Positions 46,320-53,727 of a stretch of DNA of 64,000 bases are shown here, piece by piece. The notes under the pieces are model-generated. The model was not told the DNA's origin. It saw nothing but the letters and a program-made list of their open reading frames with translations, and searched no databases. Both the position numbers and the translations under genes were made by a program. The stretch is from Limobrevibacterium gyesilva (GTDB lineage: Bacteria > Pseudomonadota > Alphaproteobacteria > Acetobacterales > Acetobacteraceae). The DNA lies in NCBI RefSeq assembly GCF_025989185.1, contig NZ_JAPDNT010000006.1:62001-126000 (forward strand). Direction: 5' to 3'. Position 1 is the stretch's first letter. Each line of letters begins with the position of its first letter.

Positions 46320-47072
46320 ATGCGGGCATGGATGATGGGGGGAACGGCGGTCGTGCTCGGGTCATTCCTGACACTCGGCAACCCGACACCCGCACATGCC
46401 GCCCGGCCGAACGACACCGCCAATCGCACCCAGGCCACGCACAAGGCCAGCACGGCACAGCCCGGCCGCGCGGCCGCGCCGCGCGCCTCCACCGCGCCGG
46501 CGCATCTGTCCTCGAAGAAGCCCCAGTCCAAGACCGGCAAGGTGGTGTATGCGCGCCACAGCTATGGCGGCATCAGCTGCGTGCCATATGCGCGCGCGGC
46601 TTCCGGCATCGACCTCAAGGGCAACGCCGTGAACTGGTGGGATGCCGCCGCCGGCGTCTACCAGCGCGGCAGCCAGCCGGAGCCGGGCAGCGTGCTGAAT
46701 TTCCGCGCCACCGGCTCGATGCGCCTGGGCCATGTCGCCGTCGTGACGCGGGTGATCAATGCGCGCGAGGTCGAGATCGACCATGCCAACTGGGCGCGTA
46801 CCGGCAAGGGCAACGTGGCGCGCGGCATCGCGGTGATCGACGTCTCCGACAACAACGACTGGTCGGCCGTGCGCGTGAGCCTGGGCCGCAACGGCGATTT
46901 CGGCAGCGTGTATCCGACCTACGGCTTCATCTATGACCGCCCTGATCGCGGCGTGATGCTGGCAAACTCCCGGGCGCGAAGAACCCCCAGCCGCGCCGCC
47001 AGCTATGACGAGGTCGCCGAGGCGCCGGCCGTGGCAGGCGAGATCGACGCGGTCAACCGCAACATCCGCTGA
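46320..47072 (+). CDS. CHAP domain peptidoglycan amidase, exported
   Basis: A 250-residue protein with a signal peptide (MRAWMMGGTAVVLGSFLTLGNPTPAHA), a linker rich in alanine, threonine and proline, and a CHAP domain. The domain starts at HSYGGISCVPYARAASG (catalytic cysteine near residue 88). RLGHVAVVTRVINAREVEIDHANW supplies the histidine and the acidic or asparagine partner. It likely cuts peptidoglycan amide bonds during wall remodelling. GAAGGA precedes the ATG. Confidence 0.85.
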   Translation: MRAWMMGGTAVVLGSFLTLGNPTPAHAARPNDTANRTQATHKASTAQPGRAAAPRASTAPAHLSSKKPQSKTGKVVYARHSYGGISCVPYARAASGIDLKGNAVNWWDAAAGVYQRGSQPEPGSVLNFRATGSMRLGHVAVVTRVINAREVEIDHANWARTGKGNVARGIAVIDVSDNNDWSAVRVSLGRNGDFGSVYPTYGFIYDRPDRGVMLANSRARRTPSRAASYDEVAEAPAVAGEIDAVNRNIR

Positions 47073-47155
47073 CACGCGAACGACCGCGCTGAGCCGCCTG
47101 GCGCGCCGCGCCGGGCGTTGACGCCTGCCGCCGCCGGTGCGAGACCTGCGGCACC

Positions 47156-48310
47156 ATGCATCCCACATCTCCCCGCGTCCTGACGCGGCGCAGCCTCGGC
47201 GCCATCGGCCTCGCGGCGCTGGCCACGCGGGCCCACGCCGCGGACGCCCCTCTCCAAATCGCCCAGGTGATCCCGCTGTCCGGCGAGCGCGCCCTGATCG
47301 GCGACGACTGGCGCAACGGCGTGGAGATGGCGGTGCAGGACATCAACGCCGGCGGCGGCATTCTCGGCCGCATGGTGCAGGTCAGCACCTATGACACCCA
47401 GTCCAGCGCCGCCGGGCTGCGCGGCAGCCTGCAGCGCGCGCTGGATGGTGATCCCTATGCGCTGCTCGGCCCGCTGTCGGCGGCCGACACGCTGGCATCG
47501 CTGCCGATGGTGCGTGAACGGCGCATCCTGCAGATCACCGGCAGCACCATGGTCTCGACCGCCGGGGCCCCGTTCCTGTTCCTGGCCAGCGTGCCCGAGG
47601 CCGCCCGCATGACCAAGCTGGTGCTGTGGATGCGCGCCGCCCTGCCCGCCATCACCCGGATCGGCGTGCTGTGGACCCCCGCGGAACCCGGCCGCGCCAG
47701 CCGTGACGCCTTCGTCCGCGCCGCCCAGCCGGTGGGCCTGGCCATTGCCGGCGACCTGCCCGTGCCGACCACGGCCGCCGAGCTGCCCGGCGAGATCGCC
47801 AAGCTGCTGCGCGCCGCGCCGCACGCCGTGTTCCTGGCGGCCCCCGGCCGTGACGCCGCGCGCCTGCTGATCGAGCTGCGCCGCCAGGCGCCGGAGCTTC
47901 CCATCTTCGGCGAGGCCATCCTGGTGGCCAACCGAACGCTGGAAAAGGCCGGCGCCGCCGCCGTGGGCGTGCGCGCGAGCGTGGCGCTGGCCGCCGCGGC
48001 CCCCCCGCTGGCGGCGTTCCACGACCGCTTCCAGGCCCGTTTCAAGCAACCGGCGAGCAGCGCCGCCATCGAGGGCCACATGGCCGTCGCCATGGTGAAG
48101 GCCGCCACCGACCGCCTGGGCCGCGCCGACCCGCGCGGCCTCGCCGACGCGCTGCGCGGGCAGCACATCACCACGGCCGAAGAGCCCGCCTTGCTGCTGG
48201 ACACCACCTGGAATGCCGCCGGCGAGCCGGACCGCGTCAGCTTCCTCGCCGAAGTGACCGCGCCCGGCCAGGTTGCCTGGCAAATCCTGCCGCCATTGCA
48301 GGCGGCCTGA
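47156..48310 (+). CDS. ABC transporter substrate-binding protein, family 6 (branched-chain amino acid type)
   Basis: A 384-residue LivK-like protein. Signal with twin arginines (RVLTRRSLGAIGLAALATRAHA), then IAQVIPLSGERALIGDDWRNGVEMAVQDINAGGGILGR, the family 6 opening, and SAADTLASLPMVRERRILQITGS. Ligands in this family are amino acids, amides or aromatic acids. No Liv permease or ATPase genes flank it. No strong ribosome site was seen. Confidence 0.87.
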   Translation: MHPTSPRVLTRRSLGAIGLAALATRAHAADAPLQIAQVIPLSGERALIGDDWRNGVEMAVQDINAGGGILGRMVQVSTYDTQSSAAGLRGSLQRALDGDPYALLGPLSAADTLASLPMVRERRILQITGSTMVSTAGAPFLFLASVPEAARMTKLVLWMRAALPAITRIGVLWTPAEPGRASRDAFVRAAQPVGLAIAGDLPVPTTAAELPGEIAKLLRAAPHAVFLAAPGRDAARLLIELRRQAPELPIFGEAILVANRTLEKAGAAAVGVRASVALAAAAPPLAAFHDRFQARFKQPASSAAIEGHMAVAMVKAATDRLGRADPRGLADALRGQHITTAEEPALLLDTTWNAAGEPDRVSFLAEVTAPGQVAWQILPPLQAA

Positions 48311-48313
48311 TCG

Positions 48314-49207
48314 TCAGATCAGCGCCACGGGCCGCACCGGAGCGCCGGTGGCGCCACGCAACTTGGGCGCCAGGAGGATCAGGCAGAATCGGGTGACCCG
48401 GTCCCGGGCGAGCTCCTCGAGGGCGAGGTTTTCGATCAGATGGACCCCGGCCTCCGCCAGCGCGTGCTGGTGTACCGGCAGGGATTGCGTGGGATCGGGG
48501 TTGGGCAGCACTTCGACGGCCATGTTGTCGCAGCCGATCGCGACCACGCCTTGCCGGGTGAGCCAGCGTGCGGCGGGAACGTCGATGCCGGGCTCGCCGG
48601 CCAGGTAGCGGGTGTTGTCGGCGGCGAAGAAACGGCCCCAGCCGGTTCGGATCAGCACCACGTCGCCGGGGCTGATGACGCTGTCGCCGGCGGCGCAAGC
48701 GAGGTCGTCAGGCGTGACGACGCGGCCGGGTTCGAGGAACGCGCCGCCGTCGAGGCCGGCGACGTCGAGCAGGAGGCCGCGGGTGATGATGGGCGGGACG
48801 TGCTCGATCCCGAGCCGGTCGAGGCCGCGGTCGGTGACGACGTCGGCAGCGCTGAGGCCGTTATAGAGCCGGTCGCCGATGGAGAAATGGCCGAGCGCGT
48901 CGATATGGGTTCCGGTATGCGCGGTCATTTCCAGCCGTTCCACGTTGGAACCGGCATCGTTGGTGAAGCCGTGCCGGCGGCGGCGGCGGATGGTGTCGCG
49001 CCAGGTGGCCCAGAGCGAGAGCAGGAACGGCGTCTGGTTCGGGGCCATGAACGGCGCGTCGGCACCGGTGACGTGGCTGAGGTCGTAGGCATGTCCCTGC
49101 GTCACCAGACGCAGGGCGGCGAGGCGCAGTTCGGGCGTCAGCAGATTGGCGGCGCCGATCTGGTCGGCTGGCCCCCAGCTTGCGTGGCCATGGCCGCAGC
49201 CGGTCAT
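48314..49207 (-). CDS. cyclase family protein (kynurenine-formamidase-like metal hydrolase), copy 1
   Basis: A 297-residue protein. HTGTHIDALGHFSIGDRLYNG near residue 97 is the metal-binding HxGTHxDxxxH motif of the cyclase superfamily. GDVVLIRTGWGRFF and DNMAVEVLPNP are typical later blocks. Members hydrolyse formamides or cyclic amides. The gene is preceded by GGAGGGGCGC. It is embedded at its 5' end in the run-off part of the upstream cyclase frame, see that entry. Confidence 0.88.
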   Translation of the reverse strand: MTGCGHGHASWGPADQIGAANLLTPELRLAALRLVTQGHAYDLSHVTGADAPFMAPNQTPFLLSLWATWRDTIRRRRRHGFTNDAGSNVERLEMTAHTGTHIDALGHFSIGDRLYNGLSAADVVTDRGLDRLGIEHVPPIITRGLLLDVAGLDGGAFLEPGRVVTPDDLACAAGDSVISPGDVVLIRTGWGRFFAADNTRYLAGEPGIDVPAARWLTRQGVVAIGCDNMAVEVLPNPDPTQSLPVHQHALAEAGVHLIENLALEELARDRVTRFCLILLAPKLRGATGAPVRPVALI

Positions 49208-50006
49208 GCGCCCCTCCCTCTTCCGGCAGGATGGCGACGGCGCGGGTCCAGCCGGCGGAGGCGCGGTGGACCTTGACCGGGAAGCAGACGATCTCGAACC
49301 CGTCGGGCGGCAGCCGGTCGAGGTTGTTCAGCTTCTCCATGTGGGAATAGCCGATCTCGCGCCCGGCGCGGTGGCCTTCCCAGATCAGGCCGGCGTCGCC
49401 GGTTTCCTGCACGCGGCGGCGGGTGTGGGAGAACGGGGCGTCCCAGCTCCAGCCATCGGTGCCGACCAGGCGCACGCCGCGCTCCAGCAGCCACAGCGTG
49501 GCGGCCTTGCCCATCCCGCAGCCGGAATCGACGTAGTCGGGTTCGCCGTAGCGGGCGCCGGCGCTGGTGTTCACCACCACGATCTCGAGCGGGCGCAGGG
49601 TGTGGCCGATGCGCCTGAGCTCGGCCTCCACGTCGTTCGGGGTGGCGACGTAGCCGTCTTCGAAATGGCGGAAATCGAGCTTCACGCCGGGCTGGAAGCA
49701 CCAGTCCAGCGGCACCTCGTCGATGCGCCAGGACGGCTCGCCGCCGGGCTTCAGCGCGTGGTTCATGGTGCTGAAGAAGTGGTACGGCGCGTCGAGATGG
49801 GTGCCGTTATGGGTGCTGATGGTCACGCGTTCGACGGCCGCGTATTCGCCGCCGGGAAGCTGGTCCACGGCAATGCCGAAGAACTGCGCGAGCGCCGGCG
49901 CCGATTGGTGGTGATCGATGTACTCGATCTGCGGCAACATGTGGGGCGGATCGCTGGCGATGCCGGCGCGCAGCGGGCTGGAGATGTCGATCAGGCGGCG
50001 CGGCAT
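48861..50006 (-). CDS. cyclase family protein, copy 2, lacking its own stop (frame runs into the next gene)
   Basis: A 381-codon frame of which about the first 264 residues form a complete cyclase domain: HNGTHLDAPYHFFS near residue 66 (metal motif), VVVNTSAGARYGEPDYVDSGCGMGK, and a closing PVKVHRASAGWTRAVAILP. After that the frame reads out of phase through the first 347 bases of the downstream cyclase and gives a non-family arginine-rich tail. One extra base in the G-rich stretch near 49208-49225 would put a TGA at 49204-49206, an ATGA overlap. This may be real frameshift damage or a sequence error. The metal site is intact. Confidence 0.75.
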   Translation of the reverse strand: MPRRLIDISSPLRAGIASDPPHMLPQIEYIDHHQSAPALAQFFGIAVDQLPGGEYAAVERVTISTHNGTHLDAPYHFFSTMNHALKPGGEPSWRIDEVPLDWCFQPGVKLDFRHFEDGYVATPNDVEAELRRIGHTLRPLEIVVVNTSAGARYGEPDYVDSGCGMGKAATLWLLERGVRLVGTDGWSWDAPFSHTRRRVQETGDAGLIWEGHRAGREIGYSHMEKLNNLDRLPPDGFEIVCFPVKVHRASAGWTRAVAILPEEGGAHDRLRPWPRKLGASRPDRRRQSADARTAPRRPASGDAGTCLRPQPRHRCRRAVHGPEPDAVPALALGHLARHHPPPPPARLHQRCRFQRGTAGNDRAYRNPYRRARPFLHRRPAL

Positions 50007-50078
50007 GGACGGTTGCTCCCGGGTCTGCGGCTGTCGGCTGGCGCCGGCATGGCGGAGGCGCCGAGTTCAGGCCACCGT

Positions 50079-50092
50079 TTGATCTCGGTCAA
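50079..50092 (+). promoter_or_regulatory. FNR/FixK-type box upstream of alcohol dehydrogenase
   Basis: TTGATCTCGGTCAA differs from the TTGAT-N4-ATCAA consensus at one base. It lies about 60 bases before the ADH start codon, a placement compatible with a class II activator site near -41. No FNR or FixK gene is in the window. Confidence 0.5.
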
Positions 50093-50152
50093 GGCGCGCA
50101 GGCGCGCGGCTGCGCAGGATGCCGGCCTGACGCGCAGACGGAGGACTGGTGG

Positions 50153-51226
50153 ATGCCCAGAATGAAAGCGGCCGTGTTCGTGGAGCCTGGACGCATTGTC
50201 CTGGATGAGAAGCCGATCCCGGAGGTGGGGCCGCTGGATGCGCTGCTGCGCGTGACGACGACGACGATCTGCGGCACCGACATACACATCCTCAAGGGCG
50301 AGTATCCGGTGGCGAAGGGGCTGACCATCGGCCATGAGCCGGTGGGCGTGATCGAGAAGCTCGGTGCGGCCGTGCAAGGCTATCGCGAGGGTCAGCGGGT
50401 GATTGCCGGGGCGATCACGCCCAGCGGCCATTCGGCGGCGTGCCTGTGCGGCTATCACTCGCAGGATGGCGGCTTCAACAAGAGCGGCTTCAAGGCGATG
50501 GGCGGCTGGCGCTTCGGCAACACGATCGACGGGTGCCAGGCGGAGTATGTGCTGGTGCCGGATGCGATGGCCAATCTGTGCCCTGTGCCCGACGAGCTGA
50601 CCGACGAGCAGGTGCTGATGTGCCCGGACATCATGTCCACCGGGTTCTCCGGGGCCGAGAGTGGCCGCATCCGCATCGGCGACGTCGTGGCGGTGTTCGC
50701 GCAGGGGCCGATCGGCTTGTGCGCGACGGCCGGGGCGAAGCTGTCAGGTGCTACGACGGTGATCGCCGTCGACGGCATTGCCGGCCGGCTGGAGATGGCG
50801 CGCAAATGCGGCGCCGACATCGTCCTGAACTACAAGGAGGTCGATCCGGTCGAGGAGATCGTGCGCCTGACCGACGGGCGCGGCGTGGATGCGGCGATCG
50901 AGGCACTGGGCACGCAAGGGACGTTCGAGTCCTGCCTGCGGGTGCTGCGGCCGGGCGGCACGCTGTCCAGCCTGGGGGTGTATTCCGGCGACTTGCGGAT
51001 TCCGCTAGGGGCGTTTGCGGCCGGGCTGGGCGACCACAAGATCGTGACGACGCTGTGTCCGGGCGGGAAGGAGCGGATGCGCCGGCTGATCAGCGTGATC
51101 CAGTCCGGGCGCCTGGACCTGCGGCCGATGGTGACGCATCGCTATCGGCTGGACGACATCGAGGCGGCGTACGAGCTGTTCGCGAATCAACGCGACGGGG
51201 TGCTGAAGGTGGCGATCACGCCATAG
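50153..51226 (+). CDS. zinc-dependent alcohol dehydrogenase (medium-chain)
   Basis: A 357-residue medium-chain dehydrogenase. Catalytic zinc ligands appear in TTTTICGTDIHILKGEYPVAKGLTIGHEPVG (cysteine near 39, histidine and glutamate near 60). The usual four structural-zinc cysteines are missing. The Rossmann loop is VAVFAQGPIGLCATAGAKLSGA near residue 180. It resembles the isopropanol/secondary-alcohol branch. GGAGGA nine bases upstream supports the start at 50153. Followed after 4 bases by a chaB-like gene. Confidence 0.87.
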   Translation: MPRMKAAVFVEPGRIVLDEKPIPEVGPLDALLRVTTTTICGTDIHILKGEYPVAKGLTIGHEPVGVIEKLGAAVQGYREGQRVIAGAITPSGHSAACLCGYHSQDGGFNKSGFKAMGGWRFGNTIDGCQAEYVLVPDAMANLCPVPDELTDEQVLMCPDIMSTGFSGAESGRIRIGDVVAVFAQGPIGLCATAGAKLSGATTVIAVDGIAGRLEMARKCGADIVLNYKEVDPVEEIVRLTDGRGVDAAIEALGTQGTFESCLRVLRPGGTLSSLGVYSGDLRIPLGAFAAGLGDHKIVTTLCPGGKERMRRLISVIQSGRLDLRPMVTHRYRLDDIEAAYELFANQRDGVLKVAITP

Positions 51227-51230
51227 GGTC

Positions 51231-51443
51231 ATGCCGTATCGGGACATCGATGAACTGCCGCATTCGGTGCGGAGCCATCTGCCGACGCATGCGCAGGAGA
51301 TCTATCTGGCGGCGTTCAACAACGCCTGGCAGCAGCACGCGCACGAGCCCGATGGCGAGGCGATCGTGCACCGGATCGCCTGGGCGGCGGTGAAGCGGCG
51401 CTATCGCAAGCTGGGCGACGCGTGGGTGCCGATCCGGCCGTAG
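51231..51443 (+). CDS. chaB: ChaB family protein
   Basis: A 70-residue protein matching ChaB: MPYRDIDELPHSVRSHLPTHAQEIYLAAFNNAW in the first half and AHRIAWAAVKRRYRKL-like helix in the second (IVHRIAWAAVKRRYRK). ChaB was named as a cation-transport regulator, but its role is unsettled. The TAG stop sits in the loop of a perfect 16-pair hairpin. It starts 4 bases after the ADH gene, so probably cotranscribed. Confidence 0.85.
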   Translation: MPYRDIDELPHSVRSHLPTHAQEIYLAAFNNAWQQHAHEPDGEAIVHRIAWAAVKRRYRKLGDAWVPIRP

Positions 51444-51459
51444 CGGCCGGATCGGCACC
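51425..51459 (+). terminator. perfect 16-pair hairpin with stop codon in the loop
   Basis: Stem GGTGCCGATCCGGCCG/CGGCCGGATCGGCACC encloses only TAG, the chaB stop codon (51441-51443). No U tract. It probably ends the ADH-chaB transcript, and a ribosome reaching the stop would disrupt it. Confidence 0.6.
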
Positions 51460-51479
51460 GCCGGGCCGGAACCGCCTCG

Positions 51480-51640
51480 TACCAGCGGCCATGAAGAATG
51501 ACCGCTGGTACGAGTCGTTGTTTTGCGCGCCGCCGCCCACCAAGCCCGCGACAGGCACGCGCTTGCGTGCCGCAAGCGGATCGGCGCGCGATACCAACGG
51601 CCCGTGACGATGGAGGGGTCATCGTCAAGGGCCGTTGGTA
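51480..51640 (-). repeat. 161-base palindromic repeat, copy 3 (MITE-like)
   Basis: Same orientation and length as copy 2. Left end TACCAGCGG, right end CCGTTGGTA. Flanks are TCG (51477-51479) and TCA (51641-51643), so the 3-base duplication has one mismatch here. The right TCA is the minus-strand TGA stop of the dihydroorotate-dehydrogenase-like gene. It begins 20 bases after the chaB hairpin. Confidence 0.88.
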
Positions 51641-52639
51641 TCAGGGGCCGTCGCCGGCCCAGCCTTGCAGGATGCGGATGTAGTTGGCGCGTTCGAAAGC
51701 CGTGGGGTCCTGCACGCGGCGCTGGCTCATGCGGCCGCGGATGTCGCCCACCGTGGCGTCGCGCGCGTCGAGCCAGGCCGCGAGGCCGTCGCGCAGCACG
51801 CGCATGTGGCCGACGCCGTGGCGCAGCAGGGCCGAAGTGGTCATCACCGCGTCGGCGCCCACGAGCAGGAACTTGACGACCTCGTCGGCGGTCTCGACGC
51901 CGCTGCTGGCGGCGAGCGAGCCGCGCACCTGGCCGGCGAGGATGCCGATCCACAGCAGCGGCAGGCGGATCTCCGTGGGCGCGCTGAGCTGCAGGTCGCG
52001 CAGCAGGCGCATGGCGACGAGGTCGATGTCCGGCTGGTAGAAGCGGTTGAACAGCACGCAGCCGTCGGCGCCGGCATCGTCGAGCGAGCGGACCATGGCG
52101 CCGGGCGCACTGAAATACGGGCTGAGCTTGATGGCCACGGGAATGGCGACGGCGGATTTCACCGCGCGCAGCACATGGCGGTAGCGGGCTTCGACCTCGG
52201 GGCCGGTCACGGCGAGGTCGGCGGGGATGAAGAAGACGTTCAGCTCGATGGCGCTGGCGCCGGCCTGTTCAAGGTCGCGGGCATAGCTGGTCCAGCCCGC
52301 GCTGGTGACGCCGTTGAGGCTGGCGATGACGGGGATGTCCACGGCGGCGCGCGCCTGGCGGAGGGTTTCGAGATAGCGGTGCGTGCCGGTGCGATAGAGG
52401 CTGGGCGCCAGGAAATGGTTCTGCGCGCCGGCAACGCTGTCGGCACAAGCGGCGGCAAGGCGTGCGTATTCGTCGGACTCGGCGTCGAGCTGTTCCTCGA
52501 AGATCGAAGGCAGCACCACGGCGCCGGCGCCGTGGTCCTCGAGCGCGCGAATGTTGTCGAGCTCGAGCGTGAGCGGAGATGCCGATGCGATCAGCGGCGT
52601 TTTCAGATCGAGGCCGAGATAGCGCGATGCGAGGGTCAT
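51641..52639 (-). CDS. dihydroorotate dehydrogenase-like flavoprotein
   Basis: A 332-residue TIM-barrel FMN protein of the DHOD class. Features: YLGLDLKTPLIASASPLT at the N terminus, HRYLETLRQARAAVDIPVIASLNGVTSAGWTSYARDLEQAGASAIELNVFF, IPVAIKLSPYF and GVETADEVVKFLLVGADAVMTTSALLRHG. It is not adjacent to pyrimidine genes. Such homologues sit near anaerobic or redox genes in other proteobacteria, so housekeeping pyrD function is unlikely. The ATG at 52639 is chosen, with AAAGGA upstream. An FNR-type box lies 193 bases upstream of its start. Confidence 0.78.
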   Translation of the reverse strand: MTLASRYLGLDLKTPLIASASPLTLELDNIRALEDHGAGAVVLPSIFEEQLDAESDEYARLAAACADSVAGAQNHFLAPSLYRTGTHRYLETLRQARAAVDIPVIASLNGVTSAGWTSYARDLEQAGASAIELNVFFIPADLAVTGPEVEARYRHVLRAVKSAVAIPVAIKLSPYFSAPGAMVRSLDDAGADGCVLFNRFYQPDIDLVAMRLLRDLQLSAPTEIRLPLLWIGILAGQVRGSLAASSGVETADEVVKFLLVGADAVMTTSALLRHGVGHMRVLRDGLAAWLDARDATVGDIRGRMSQRRVQDPTAFERANYIRILQGWAGDGP

Positions 52640-52662
52640 GCCGCGCGTCCTTTCAGGCCGGT

Positions 52663-52698
52663 GCGGAATGCAGACGACCAGGTGGGTCGGCATTCCGC
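52663..52698. promoter_or_regulatory. inverted repeat in the leader of the DHOD-like gene
   Basis: GCGGAATGC/GCATTCCGC, perfect 9-base arms separated by 18 bases, 24 bases upstream of the start codon. It could be an operator or a leader hairpin covering the ribosome site. Confidence 0.35.
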
Positions 52699-52831
52699 TC
52701 GTTCCTCCGCCAATAGCGGTTGCCGGAGGGCGCTGGGCCATTGTTTTCAGTGGCCTGCCGGCCCCTGCGTCCGCCGCAAGATGCGGCCAACTTCGGGGGC
52801 AGGACACTAGGCCCGCGTGGCCATCCCCGCC

Positions 52832-52845
52832 TTGATGCAGATCAA
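52832..52845 (-). promoter_or_regulatory. perfect FNR/FixK-type box
   Basis: TTGATGCAGATCAA exactly fits TTGAT-N4-ATCAA. It lies in the gap between the universal stress gene and the DHOD-like gene, upstream of the latter. The binding protein is not encoded in the window. Confidence 0.6.
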
Positions 52846-52852
52846 ATGCGGA

Positions 52853-53707
52853 TCAATGCGACATGAAGACGGGAACCGTCATGTGCGACAGCAGGTTGCG
52901 GGTGACGCCGCCGAACACCAGCTCGCGCAGGCGGGAATGGCCGTACATGCCGCAGACCAGCATGTCCGCGCCGAGATCGGCGGCGTAGGACAGCAACGCG
53001 TCGCCCTCGCTGATATCGACGGCGACCGTATGCGCGGCCTCGGCCTTGATGCCGTGGCGGGCGAGGTGCAGGGCGATGTCGGCCGCGGGCACATCCCCGT
53101 CGCCGGCGATGCCGCGGCGCGGATTGATCGCCAGCACCGTCACCTTCTTCGCGTGCAGCAGCAGCGGGATCGCGTCGTTCAGCGCGCGCGCGGACTCGGC
53201 GCTGGCGTTCCAGCCGACCAGCACGCGCTCACCGATCGCGGGAAAGGTGCCGGCGAAGGGCACCATCAGGATCGGCCGGCCGGAGGTCATCAGCGCCGGC
53301 ACCGGCACGTTCGCAGCCGGACCGGCGGGGGTGTCGGGATCGGGCTGGCCGAGGATGACCAGATCGGCATAGCGCGTGTGCAGCGCCAGGGTCTCGCCGA
53401 CATCGCCCTCGACCAGGCGCCATTCGCCGGACAGGCCGTCGCGGCGCAGCCGGTCGCGGAAGGCGGCCTCGATGCGGGCCGCTTCCTCCAGCCGGGCGGC
53501 GCGCAGCCGGTCGATCACGTCCTCCGCCCGCTCCAGGTCCATGAAGGCGGTGGGAAAGCCGTAGAACATGTCCGGCGGCGGCAGTTCCACCACGTGCAGG
53601 CCGATCAGATTGGCCTCGTGCCGGGCCGCCAGCCCCGCCGCGAGGGTCAGCCGCACGTCGCTGCGCGGCGATGTGTCCAGATGAACCAGGATGTCCTTGA
53701 TGGGCAT
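52853..53707 (-). CDS. universal stress protein, two UspA domains
   Basis: A 284-residue tandem UspA protein. Domain 1 (MPIKDILVHLDTSPRSDVRLTLAAGLAARHEANLIGLHVV) and domain 2 from about residue 155 (RVLVGWNASAESARALNDAIPLLLHAKKVTVLAI, then ADMLVCGMYGHSRLRELVFGGVTRNLLSH, the G-2x-G-9x-G nucleotide loop). It likely binds ATP or senses stress. It lies 20 bases downstream of the oxygenase gene. Hypoxia and stress regulation is suggested by context only. Confidence 0.9.
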   Translation of the reverse strand: MPIKDILVHLDTSPRSDVRLTLAAGLAARHEANLIGLHVVELPPPDMFYGFPTAFMDLERAEDVIDRLRAARLEEAARIEAAFRDRLRRDGLSGEWRLVEGDVGETLALHTRYADLVILGQPDPDTPAGPAANVPVPALMTSGRPILMVPFAGTFPAIGERVLVGWNASAESARALNDAIPLLLHAKKVTVLAINPRRGIAGDGDVPAADIALHLARHGIKAEAAHTVAVDISEGDALLSYAADLGADMLVCGMYGHSRLRELVFGGVTRNLLSHMTVPVFMSH

Positions 53708-53727
53708 GAACGTTACTCCCGTGCGCT

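Noticed and set aside
31108-51640. Repeat copies as CRISPR repeats or ordinary terminators
   Set aside because: Only three dispersed copies, no spacer array, 161 bases each with two different hairpins and no U tract.
51641-52639. Pyrimidine biosynthesis pyrD
   Set aside because: No pyr neighbours; the gene lies in a stress/redox cluster with an FNR-type box. It is called DHOD-like only.
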